Below, piece after piece: positions 14,649 through 22,411 of a stretch of 31,822 bases of DNA. The notes beneath the pieces are model-generated. The model had not been told where the DNA came from. It ran no database searches and was given only the letters and a program-made list of their open reading frames with translations. Made by a program: the position numbers and the translations under genes. This DNA is from an uncultured Collinsella sp. Its GTDB lineage: Bacteria; Actinomycetota; Coriobacteriia; Coriobacteriales; Coriobacteriaceae. The stretch covers positions 1-31,822 of the forward strand of contig CAAECW010000063.1 in assembly GCA_900754445.1 (NCBI GenBank), read 5' to 3'. How positions within the stretch are numbered: position 1 is the stretch's first letter; every line of letters starts with the position of its first letter.

Positions 14649-16100
14649 CTAGAAGCTGACATCGAAGCCAGCGCCAGCGCCCTCTTCATCGGTGGTCGGC
14701 ACGCCCTTTGCCTTGTTGTAGGCAAAGATCAAGACGATCGGCACGATAAAGGCGATGAGATTGCCAGCCACATACCACACGAGGGTCTCGGGCGTGACGA
14801 TGAGCAGGCCAAGCACGCCGGTCAGACCCTGACCGATAGCGCGCACCTCAAAGAGCTTGACGAAGGCACCGCCGCAGCCTGCACCGATGCATGCGCAGAT
14901 GAACGGAATGATCGAATAGCGCATGTTTGCAGCAAAGATAGCGGGCTCGGAGATTCCGACCAGCGTCGGGATAAAGGACGACATGCAGATGTTGCGCTCT
15001 TTGGAGTGCTTCTTGTGAATGAGGTACATACCGATGGCGCCGCCGCCCTGGGCGATGATGGAAACCGACCAGATGGCCTGGATGTAGTTGAAGCCAGTCG
15101 TGGCAACAAGGTTTGCCTCGATACCCTGGATGAACTGATGCGTACCGGTAACGACGAGCGGCTGCAGGAACGCGGCGAAGACAAAGGCACCAAAGACGCC
15201 CATCCTGTTGTACAGGATATCGATTACGCCGGCGAGGACGTCACCGATCAGGTTGCCGAGCGGGCCGAACACGGTGAACAGGGCAACGTTAGCAAGAATC
15301 AGGGTAACGGTCGGGACAAAGACGAACGAAACGACCTCGGGGATGTACTTCTGGGCAATCTTTTCGACCTTAGCCATAAACCAGGCAGTCAGGATTGCGG
15401 GGAACACACCGCCCTGGAAAGCAACCATGGGAATGGATAGCGGACCGAAGTTCCAGTACTCAGCACCCGTCGGGTCCATAACGAACGTGTTGCGGTTCAT
15501 GAGGCTCGGGTGAACCATGACGATACCGACGAGGATGCCCAGGATCGGGTTACCGCCAAAACGCTTGACCGCGCTGTACATAACCAGGACAGGCAGGTAG
15601 TCGAACGTGGTGGCGATAATGGCAAAGAAGCTTGCGAGGTTCTTGAGGAACTCGCTGTGATCGGCGAGGCTGCCCTCCATGCCAAAGAGGCCGTTGGCAA
15701 CGATCAGCGACTTAAGGCCGATGATGATAGCGGCACCGACGAAGGCAGGAATGATGGGGATAAAGATGTCCGAGAACACCTTGAGGACCGAGAAGAACTT
15801 GCCTTTCTTGTCCGCCTCGGCACCCTTGACCTCGGAAGCGCTGATCTCCTTGACGCCAGTCAGAGCCATAAAGGCGTCGTAAACCTTGTTGACGGTACCG
15901 GTACCAAAGATGATCATGAGCTGGCCGCTGTTGTACAGCACGCCCTTGACGCCATCGATGTTCTCGAGCTCGGCCTTGTTGTATTTGCTCGTATCCTTGA
16001 GCACCAGACGCAGACGGGTCACGCAATGCGTGGCGCCCTCGATGTTCTCCAGTCCGCCGACGTTGTCGACGACTTGCTGGGACACTGCCTTGTAGTCCAT
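14649..16100 (-). CDS. scrA: PTS sucrose transporter subunit EIIBC
   Basis: This 483-residue inner-membrane protein imports and phosphorylates sucrose or a related glucoside. The N-terminal EIIB domain holds the phosphorylated cysteine C26 in GATHCVTRLRL. From about residue 100 a hydrophobic EIIC domain of roughly ten spans follows, with PIIPAFVGAAIIIGL and the substrate-side GTHQFIQGIEAN and GISEPAIFAAN. No EIIA domain is fused, so a separate EIIA of the glucose family must donate phosphate. The ATG at 16100 has GGAGAGGA upstream; the ATG at 16112 is nearly on its site and gives four extra residues. It follows the atypical GH32 gene by 45 bases. Confidence 0.93.
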   Translation of the reverse strand: MDYKAVSQQVVDNVGGLENIEGATHCVTRLRLVLKDTSKYNKAELENIDGVKGVLYNSGQLMIIFGTGTVNKVYDAFMALTGVKEISASEVKGAEADKKGKFFSVLKVFSDIFIPIIPAFVGAAIIIGLKSLIVANGLFGMEGSLADHSEFLKNLASFFAIIATTFDYLPVLVMYSAVKRFGGNPILGILVGIVMVHPSLMNRNTFVMDPTGAEYWNFGPLSIPMVAFQGGVFPAILTAWFMAKVEKIAQKYIPEVVSFVFVPTVTLILANVALFTVFGPLGNLIGDVLAGVIDILYNRMGVFGAFVFAAFLQPLVVTGTHQFIQGIEANLVATTGFNYIQAIWSVSIIAQGGGAIGMYLIHKKHSKERNICMSSFIPTLVGISEPAIFAANMRYSIIPFICACIGAGCGGAFVKLFEVRAIGQGLTGVLGLLIVTPETLVWYVAGNLIAFIVPIVLIFAYNKAKGVPTTDEEGAGAGFDVSF

Positions 16101-16145
16101 GTTCCTCTCCATTCCTTTTCTAAATCATAAAACGGTTCGTTGCCG

Positions 16146-17528
16146 CTACAGAGACGCGATCGTTGCGTTTGCGCACTTGAGCGCACCGTCGGTGACGGTA
16201 AGCGCCACACCCTGGCCCTGCTTGTTGCAGAAGCGAGCGTTGAGCGCAACATCATCGACAAAGATGGTCGCGATGTCGTCGTCGACGACCAGACGCACAT
16301 GGTGAGTGCCCTCGCCCTTAAAGAACAACGGACGCTCGAGGCCCATGTTGTTGACCTGGAACCACGGGTACTGGGGAGCCGGCGTGAACTCGAGCTTGCC
16401 CTCGCGCAGGTTGGCGCGGAACTCATAGGCAAGACCGGTCTCGGCGTCCTCGGCGAACTTGACCGAGAAGCCGGCAGCGTTACCGCCGAGCTCAATGTCG
16501 GCATCGAGCAAGTAGGTGGAGCCGGCATCCGCGGCGAGCACCTGCTCGACCTTGCCCGACTCGCAGGAAAGCTCAAAGGTCTCGACTGCCTTAGCCTCGC
16601 CAAAGGCGCCAAGCATGCTGTCGGGGAGCTTGGTGCCGAGCGTTCCGTCGGCACGCTGAACGATCTCGAGGGGCATAAAGGTGCCACCCCATAGGTAAGA
16701 GCTGGGGTCGCCGCCCTCGTCACGCGTAGGAACCCAACCAAAGAGAACGCGACGCTCGCCATCGAATGCGGTGCGAGCGGCGTAGTACGCGCGGCCGTCG
16801 AAGGAGTCGTCAGCGGGGGTAATCCAAGGACCGTTGATGGACTTGGACATGCGGTAACGGGTCTTGTTGCCGTCGCTGTACTCGGAAAAGACGAGGTACC
16901 ACCAGTCGCCCATCTTAAAGAGATCAGGCATCTCAAACATGGTGTACAGGCCCGGGTTCCACCAGTCGCCCTGGAACTCCCAGTTGGCCAGATCCTTGGA
17001 GGTGAACTTGACCAGGCGGCCGGTCATCAGACGCTTGTCCTCGCCCACACGCGTGCCGAGGATGAGCATGTACTCTTCGTTCTCCTCATCCCAAAGCACA
17101 AAGGGATCGCGCCAGTTGCGGTCATCGTAACCCTCCTGGGGCGGAAGCAGCGTCTCGGCGATGTTCTTCTCCCACTTGACGGCGTCGTCGCTCGTTGCGT
17201 GAAGAAGAACCTGCTTCATCAAACGTGCGCGGACCTTATCGCGATTGCAACCAGTGTAGAGCGCATGGTACTTGTCGCCCACCTTAAACACCGTGCCGGC
17301 ATAAATGTACTGGTCGACTTCCTCGTCGCCGCCACGCTCAAGGCTCTCGCCAAAGTCCTTGTAGTTGACGAAATCCTTGGTCGTAGCGAGTGCCCAGCCA
17401 AACGGCTCTCCGAAAGGTTCGGGGTTACGCGTGTCACGCTGATGATAGAGATAGAACGTGCCGTCCTCGCCGTACGGCATGATGTCGCCTACCCAAATTC
17501 CCTCAGGCTGGTAATACACCTTGTGCAT
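16146..17528 (-). CDS. GH32-type beta-fructosidase, atypical
   Basis: This 460-residue protein has the five-bladed propeller and C-terminal sandwich layout of GH32. The RDP motif is at 140-142 (NWRDPF) and the acid/base glutamate E199 in MFEMPD. The nucleophile segment is IWVGDIMPYG with D15, not the usual WxNDPNG, so the subsite differs from ScrB. There is no signal peptide, so it is cytosolic and should act on an imported sugar, perhaps a short fructan or a phosphorylated disaccharide. The ATG at 17528 has AAAGGAAG eight bases upstream. It is the first gene of the scr operon, directly under the LacI operators. Confidence 0.82.
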   Translation of the reverse strand: MHKVYYQPEGIWVGDIMPYGEDGTFYLYHQRDTRNPEPFGEPFGWALATTKDFVNYKDFGESLERGGDEEVDQYIYAGTVFKVGDKYHALYTGCNRDKVRARLMKQVLLHATSDDAVKWEKNIAETLLPPQEGYDDRNWRDPFVLWDEENEEYMLILGTRVGEDKRLMTGRLVKFTSKDLANWEFQGDWWNPGLYTMFEMPDLFKMGDWWYLVFSEYSDGNKTRYRMSKSINGPWITPADDSFDGRAYYAARTAFDGERRVLFGWVPTRDEGGDPSSYLWGGTFMPLEIVQRADGTLGTKLPDSMLGAFGEAKAVETFELSCESGKVEQVLAADAGSTYLLDADIELGGNAAGFSVKFAEDAETGLAYEFRANLREGKLEFTPAPQYPWFQVNNMGLERPLFFKGEGTHHVRLVVDDDIATIFVDDVALNARFCNKQGQGVALTVTDGALKCANATIASL

Positions 17529-17570
17529 CCGAGACTTCCTTTCCACGACATACTAACTCGGTACAATGGC

Positions 17571-17655
17571 AAGATATGTCAATCGTTTTCATATGTCAAA
17601 CGTTTTCACACCAATACGTCTTTTCGCAGTTCCAGTCGTCGGCAAACGGTTGACA
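17571..17655 (-). promoter_or_regulatory. scr operon promoter with three LacI-type operators
   Basis: On the minus strand TGAAAACGNTTGACATA occurs twice in tandem (17577-17591 and 17594-17608), 17 bases apart. The upstream TTGACA (17594-17599) and TATCTT (17571-17576) with a 17-base spacer form the promoter. A third related site, GCAAACGGTTGACA, lies on the plus strand at 17642-17655. ScrR bound here would block the polymerase. Confidence 0.75.
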
Positions 17656-17711
17656 TATGCCGGTGAACGGTCATCAGAGGCGTTTGAGGAATTCTTTTGG
17701 CACGGGATGAA

Positions 17712-18722
17712 CTACGCGGTTTTGCCCTCGATAAGCTCAACGGGAAGCTTGATATTCGACTCGGGCTTTTCACCGTTAATAAGAGCAATGATGGATTGCG
17801 CCGCGAGCTCTCCGATGCGATCGATATCTTGACGTACGGTTGTTAAGTCAGGCATAAACGTCATAGTGCGGCGGGCACCATCCGCGCCCACGACCTTAAT
17901 GTCGTCTGGAGCGCTCAAGCCGCGCTGCTTCATCACGTTGAGACAGATGGCCGCCATCGTATCGTCTCCCGCAAAGATGCCGTCAATATCGGGGTTCTCA
18001 TCGAGGATCTTCGCAACGACCGCGCCCTTTTCGTCGTCGGGCTTAACGAACTCAACCTCACGGACAAGCGCGGACAAGCCGGCCTGCTCAACAACATCGA
18101 GGTAGGCATCGGTACGCTTATTGGCAGGCATGCGCATGCGGCTATTGCTGCGCAGGCACAGGATACGCCTGCAGCCGTCATCAATCAGACGGCGCGTGGC
18201 GAGCTCGCCAATGCCATAGCTGTCACTTGCAATCTGGACAGAGCCCTCGCCAAGATCGCAGTCGATGCCAACCAGGCTCAAGCCCATCTCGGCATATGCC
18301 TCGGCACCGATATTGAGGGAGTTGACGATGACGCCGTCGACCATATTGCGGCGGAGCATGTCGATATAGGAACGCTCAAGATCGGGTCGATTGGCGCTGT
18401 TGCACAGCAACATCTTAAAGCCATTTTCCGCCAACGTGCGCTCGACCGCCTGCACAACCTGAGCATGGAACGGGCTGCTCACAAAGGGAACGATCATACC
18501 GATAAGATTAAGGCGACCGTTGAGCATGGCACGGGCGATATCGTTGGGCGTATAGTTGATGCGCTCCATCGCGGCATGGACCTTATCGCGGGTCTCTTGG
18601 CTAATATAGCCGCGATTATTCAGCACGCGAGATACCGTAGTAGGCGAAACCCCCGCCACCGCTGCAACTTCCTTGATGCCAGGCTTAGCAGAATCCTTAG
18701 AACGAGCGCCCTCGCGAGCCAT
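17712..18722 (-). CDS. scrR: LacI-family repressor of the sucrose operon
   Basis: This 336-residue regulator has an N-terminal LacI helix-turn-helix (IKEVAAVAGVSPTTVSRVLN) with the hinge helix region YTPNDIARAMLNGR. The periplasmic-binding-like sensor domain runs from about 65 to the end and would sense a sugar or sugar phosphate. The ATG at 18722 has GGGAGGG five bases upstream. It is transcribed in the same direction as the scr genes but ends about 180 bases before them, with operators in between. A similar operator overlaps its own promoter, indicating autoregulation. The sugar assignment is inferred from the neighbours. Confidence 0.9.
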   Translation of the reverse strand: MAREGARSKDSAKPGIKEVAAVAGVSPTTVSRVLNNRGYISQETRDKVHAAMERINYTPNDIARAMLNGRLNLIGMIVPFVSSPFHAQVVQAVERTLAENGFKMLLCNSANRPDLERSYIDMLRRNMVDGVIVNSLNIGAEAYAEMGLSLVGIDCDLGEGSVQIASDSYGIGELATRRLIDDGCRRILCLRSNSRMRMPANKRTDAYLDVVEQAGLSALVREVEFVKPDDEKGAVVAKILDENPDIDGIFAGDDTMAAICLNVMKQRGLSAPDDIKVVGADGARRTMTFMPDLTTVRQDIDRIGELAAQSIIALINGEKPESNIKLPVELIEGKTA

Positions 18723-18742
18723 AGCACCCTCCCCCATCAACA

Positions 18743-18781
18743 TGTCATACGTTTACATACGAACAAAGCATACCCCAACAA
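18743..18781 (-). promoter_or_regulatory. scrR promoter and self-operator
   Basis: TGTAAACGTATGACA (minus strand, 18743-18757) resembles the scr operators. It overlaps a possible -10 TATGTA (18754-18759) that is paired with TTGTTG (18776-18781) at a 16-base spacing. Confidence 0.5.
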
Positions 18782-18872
18782 CAGCGGGAAGACGGTAACA
18801 GCACAAGTAAGTAAACGACTCATCCAAATAATTAGGAGAGTTCCGCCTAAAGGGTGACTACACAGGACCCCC

Positions 18873-19000
18873 GCCGGGCCGCTTTGGGTTACTTTCCAAA
18901 ACATTTCCGCAGGACGCAAAGGGCTCCGCCGCGCGAAGCGCGCAGCGGAGCCCTTTGCATGTCCGAGGACGTTTTGGAAAGTAACCCAAAGCGGCCCGGC
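18873..19000. repeat. Family 1 nested palindrome, copy 2
   Basis: A perfect 30-bp outer stem pairs 18873-18902 with 18971-19000. A 14-bp inner stem pairs 18916-18929 with 18945-18958, tipped by GCGC-GAA-GCGC. The joints are ATTTCCGCAGGAC (18903-18915) and ATGTCCGAGGAC (18959-18970). It follows the glycyl-radical gene by 23 bases and may end its transcript. Confidence 0.85.
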
Positions 19001-19023
19001 GATCCTGCGGGAGTTAAACCCCT

Positions 19024-19275
19024 TTAGAACTTGTCGTGGAAGGTACGCGCAATGACCTCGTCCTGCTGCTCCTTGGTGAGCGTGTGGAAGTTCACGGCAT
19101 AGCCGGAAACGCGGATGGTCAGCTGCGGATACTTCTCGGGGTGAGCCTGAGCGTCGAGCAGCGTCTCACGGTTGAAGACGTTGATGTTCAGGTGGTGGCC
19201 ACCCTTCTCGGCGTAAGCGTCGAGCATGTGGACCAGGTTATCGGCCTGGGTCTCGGAAACTTCAGAAACCTTCAT
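19024..19275 (-). CDS. grcA: Glycyl-radical subunit of split pyruvate formate-lyase
   Basis: This 83-residue protein equals the C-terminal end of a normal pyruvate formate-lyase. It carries HLNINVFNRETLLDA, then PEKYPQLTIRVSGYAV with the radical glycine at G58. GrcA/YfiD of enterobacteria is a related stand-alone domain that repairs oxygen-cleaved PFL, but there PFL itself is complete. Here the catalytic chain stops before this segment, so this chain should be essential rather than a spare part. GAAGGAGAC lies upstream of the ATG. It follows pflB by 85 bases on the same strand, with two hairpins in the gap. PflA (10968-11785) is the expected activator. Confidence 0.93.
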   Translation of the reverse strand: MKVSEVSETQADNLVHMLDAYAEKGGHHLNINVFNRETLLDAQAHPEKYPQLTIRVSGYAVNFHTLTKEQQDEVIARTFHDKF

Positions 19276-19298
19276 AATGTGTCTCCTTCGATTAATAG

Positions 19299-19359
19299 GC
19301 GCCGGCCGAAACCGGCGCGCTAATCAGTAATCGTTATTGTTAGTATAGCACTAACAATA
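19299..19359 (-). promoter_or_regulatory. Two hairpins between the halves of split PFL
   Basis: An AT-rich 10-bp stem (19335-19344 with 19350-19359, loop 5) begins right after the pflB stop. A GC-rich 7-bp stem (19299-19305 with 19312-19318, loop 6) follows, just before the grcA ribosome-binding site. Neither has a T-run. They may process or attenuate the transcript to set the ratio of the two chains. Confidence 0.6.
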
Positions 19360-19360
19360 G

Positions 19361-21412
19361 TTACTCGCCCAGCTGATCAAGGTCGATATCGCCAAAGAAC
19401 ACCTGGTCCTCCTTGCCGAGCGCACTCGGGATGATGGAGAAGGTGTTGGAGATGCCGTCCTGAGCATCGCGGAACGGGAGCTTGGAAACCGAAGACAGCG
19501 AAGCGATGGCGCCGTGGCTATCGCGCTTGTGCATGGGGTTAGCACCCGGGGCGAACGGCTGGCCAGCCTTGCGGCCGTCGGGCGTGGAGCCGGTCTTCTT
19601 ACCGTACACGACGTTGGAGGTAATGGTCAGAACCGAGGTCGTGGGCACGGAGTTGCGGTAGGTGTCGTTCATGCGGATGTACTCCATGAACTGGTGCACA
19701 ACGTCGTGAGCGATCTGGTCGACGCGGTCGTCGTCGTTACCGTACTTGGGGAACTCGCCCTCGGTCTCGAAGTCGACGATGATGCCGTTCTCGTCACGGA
19801 CGGGGTGGACCTTGGCGTACTTGATGGCGGACAGGGAGTCAGCCACGACGGAAAGGCCAGCGATGCCCGTAGCGAACCAGCGGTGCACGTGCTTGTCGTG
19901 CAGAGCCATCTGAATGCGCTCGTAGCAGTACTTATCGTGCATGTAGTGGATGATGTTCAGCGAGTTGACGTACACGCCAGCGAGCCACTTCATCATGTCG
20001 TTGTACTTGGCCACAACGTCGTCGTAATCGAGCGTATCGCCCTCGACGGCGCGATACTTGGGGCCGACCTGCTTCTTGGAGACCTCGTCAACACCGCCGT
20101 TGAGTGCGTACAGCAGGCACTTGGCCAGGTTGGCGCGAGCGCCGAAGAACTGCATCTCCTTGCCGATGCGCATGGAGGACACGCAGCAGGCAATGCCGTA
20201 GTCGTCGCCGTGATAGACGCGCATGAGGTCGTCGTTCTCGTACTGGATCGAGGAGCTGGCGACGGAAGTCTTGGCGCAGAACTTCTTGAAGTTCTCGGGC
20301 AGACGGGTCGACCACAGAACGGTCATGTTGGGCTCGGGGCTGGTGCCCATGTTCTCGAGCGTGTGCAGGTAGCGGTAGCTCATCTTGGTAACGAGCGTAC
20401 GGCCGTCAACACCCATGCCGCCGATGGACTCGGTGACCCACTGCGGATCGCCGGTGAACAGGGCCTGGTACTCGGGGGTACGGGCAAACTTGACCATGCG
20501 GAGCTTCATGATGAAGTGATCCACGAACTCCTGGATCTGCTCCTCGGTGAAGGTACCGTTGGCAAGGTCGCGCTCAGCGTAGATGTCGATGAACGTGGAG
20601 GTACGGCCGATGGACATAGCGGCGCCGTTCTGCTCCTTAACGGCAGCGAGGTAGGCGAAGTACATCCACTGGATGGCCTCCTGCGTGTTGGTAGCAGGGT
20701 TGGAAATATCGAAACCATAGGTCTCGGCCATCATCTTAAGCTCGCCGAGGGCGCGGATCTGCTCCTGCAGCTCCTCACGATCGCGGATGTTGTCGGCGGT
20801 CATGACCGTCGGGGTGGAAGCCTTCTGGGCCTCCTTGTCCTTGATCAGGTAGTCGACACCGTACAGGGCAACACGACGGTAGTCGCCGATGATGCGGCCG
20901 CGGCCATAGCCATCGGGCAGACCGGTGATGATGTGAGCCGAGCGGCAAGCACGCATCTCGGGGGTGTAAACATCGAAGACGCCGGCGTTGTGGGTCTTGC
21001 GCTCGAAGGTGTAGCGCTCGACAACGTTCTCGTCGACCTTGTAGCCGTGCTGGCTGGCGGCCTGGCAAGCGATGCGGATACCGCCGTTGACGTGCAGAGC
21101 GCGCTTGAGCGGCTTGTCGGTCTGGAGGCCGACGATGGTCTCCTTCTCGCGGTGGGCGTTATCGATGTAGCCAGCGGGGTGGCTCACGATACCCGTGACG
21201 GTCTTGGTGTCCATATCGAGGACACCACCCTGCTCGCGCTCCTTAAGCAGCAGGTCGAGAACCTCGCCCCACAGCTCCTTGGTACGCTCGGTCGGACCTA
21301 CGAGGAACGACTCGTCGCCCTCGTAAGGGGTGTAGTTCTTCTGGATGAAGTCTCGGACGTCAACCTCTCCCGTCCAAATGCCTTCCTTGAAGCCTTCCCA
21401 TGCCTCCTGCAT
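19361..21412 (-). CDS. pflB: Pyruvate formate-lyase catalytic chain lacking the radical domain
   Basis: This 683-residue chain cleaves pyruvate with CoA to acetyl-CoA and formate in anaerobic fermentation. It has the PFL N-terminal domain, SIGRTSTFIDIYAERDL, and the catalytic cysteine pair C409-C410 in YGIACCVSSMRIGKEM. Typical PFL has about 760 residues and ends with the glycyl-radical segment RVSGYA; this one stops after ALGKEDQVFFGDIDLDQLGE and lacks it. The missing part is the next gene, 85 bases downstream with its own start and ribosome-binding site. The break falls in the linker before the radical domain, so it looks like a true gene split, not a frameshift. AGGAGCG precedes the ATG. 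Confidence 0.95.
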   Translation of the reverse strand: MQEAWEGFKEGIWTGEVDVRDFIQKNYTPYEGDESFLVGPTERTKELWGEVLDLLLKEREQGGVLDMDTKTVTGIVSHPAGYIDNAHREKETIVGLQTDKPLKRALHVNGGIRIACQAASQHGYKVDENVVERYTFERKTHNAGVFDVYTPEMRACRSAHIITGLPDGYGRGRIIGDYRRVALYGVDYLIKDKEAQKASTPTVMTADNIRDREELQEQIRALGELKMMAETYGFDISNPATNTQEAIQWMYFAYLAAVKEQNGAAMSIGRTSTFIDIYAERDLANGTFTEEQIQEFVDHFIMKLRMVKFARTPEYQALFTGDPQWVTESIGGMGVDGRTLVTKMSYRYLHTLENMGTSPEPNMTVLWSTRLPENFKKFCAKTSVASSSIQYENDDLMRVYHGDDYGIACCVSSMRIGKEMQFFGARANLAKCLLYALNGGVDEVSKKQVGPKYRAVEGDTLDYDDVVAKYNDMMKWLAGVYVNSLNIIHYMHDKYCYERIQMALHDKHVHRWFATGIAGLSVVADSLSAIKYAKVHPVRDENGIIVDFETEGEFPKYGNDDDRVDQIAHDVVHQFMEYIRMNDTYRNSVPTTSVLTITSNVVYGKKTGSTPDGRKAGQPFAPGANPMHKRDSHGAIASLSSVSKLPFRDAQDGISNTFSIIPSALGKEDQVFFGDIDLDQLGE

Positions 21413-21961
21413 TGTGTAACCACGCTCCTAGTTACGTGTAATGCGGCGCTCTCTCACACCGCTGCTTATTGAATTCTTGAATTTTCGGCTTGCACTACCG
21501 GCTTCTTCCGTTCTTCACCACATGTTGGTGCAGGGAAAAACGTTTGTCCACCTTGGAACTGCAACCCAAAACCCAAGATTTCACCCGTTTGAGAAGGATA
21601 ACATAGCGACCCTCTCCATCTGGGCTGTTATATGTTTCTTTTTTTATATCATAAGGGCGTTTTTTACAAACCCGCAGGAAATGCGAGCGTGAACAACTAC
21701 CGTTCACCGATTTGTTTAGTTTTTTCCTTGCCTTTGTACGACGTTCACTCTAGCTGTTATGCCAGCTTTAGCAGGGTAAAGTGCCTCTGAGTGGGCTTTA
21801 GGACGTGCTCAGAGATCTACCCCTAACTTTGCTGATACCGACGGTGTACGGAGGTCGCCTAAAGGTTGTTTTCTAGGCATGTCCCAAAATCTACCGTATA
21901 GGGTGCGCGTGCGGGGGTATCATCTTTCACCGAAAATAGTTTCTAGTGTTAGGGGTTTTCG
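21413..21961. promoter_or_regulatory. Large divergent control region of pflB and the MarR operon
   Basis: These 549 bases hold no convincing gene. GTGAAC-N7-GTTCAC (21690-21708) is a candidate operator. A two-part hairpin is formed by GGGTA/TACCC (21774-21778 with 21818-21822) around CTCTGAG/CTCAGAG (21785-21791 with 21808-21814). A 19-base motif at 21878-21896 also occurs after lysC. The pflB promoter should lie in the AT-rich part around 21600-21670. Confidence 0.5.
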
Positions 21962-22411
21962 GTGGAAGATACCGATTTCCGTGAACTTGGGCGTCAGCTC
22001 CTTACCGAGTTCGGCAGCATGCATCAGCGCATTTCGCGCTTTGCGGACAAAGCCCTCGGCGGCGAGATGGCCGTCATGCGCGCCCTCATGCTCGCTGGCG
22101 GTTCGCTCACGCCGAGCGAACTCGCCGATCGCGCCTGGGTCTCGAGCGCCCGCATCGCCAATATCCTACGCGCTCTCGAAGCCAAGGGCTGGGTCGAGCG
22201 CGAGCACTCAAAGACCGACCGTCGTCGCGTACACGTCACGGTGACCGACAAGGGATTCCAGGATCTCGAAATCAAACGACGGGAATTCGAGGAGCGCACC
22301 GCGGCCTTCCTCGAGCAGCTCGGCGAAACAGATACCCAAGAGATGGTGCGCCTTCTAAGACGTGCCAACGAAATTATCGACCGCAATCAAGAAAGGAGAG
22401 ATGCCGAGTGA
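21962..22411 (+). CDS. MarR-family transcriptional regulator
   Basis: This 149-residue winged-helix protein has the MarR core: helix-turn-helix GSLTPSELADRAWVSSARIANILRALEAKGWVER, then the wing HSKTDRRRVHVTVTDKG. The start is GTG at 21962 with AGGGG seven bases upstream. Its stop overlaps the GTG start of the ABC gene (GTGA), so the three genes form one operon. It probably represses the exporter and releases DNA when an exported compound binds. The ligand is not known. Confidence 0.9.
   Translation: MEDTDFRELGRQLLTEFGSMHQRISRFADKALGGEMAVMRALMLAGGSLTPSELADRAWVSSARIANILRALEAKGWVEREHSKTDRRRVHVTVTDKGFQDLEIKRREFEERTAAFLEQLGETDTQEMVRLLRRANEIIDRNQERRDAE

Noticed and set aside
19276..19360. Frameshift or sequencing error splitting pflB
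   Set aside because: The gap is 85 bases with stop, two hairpins, ribosome-binding site and ATG. Both chains align cleanly to the two sides of a linker, so a simple indel does not explain it.
19514..21472. A 652-codon open frame on the plus strand opposite pflB
   Set aside because: It is antisense to a clearly real gene, is rich in V, G, H and L as expected for such shadows, and shows no family motif or ribosome-binding site.
21690..21708. Rex-type redox operator for pflB
   Set aside because: GTGAAC-N7-GTTCAC is symmetric but the spacing and flanks differ from the usual TTGTGAA-N4-TTCACAA, so it is kept only as an unnamed candidate site.
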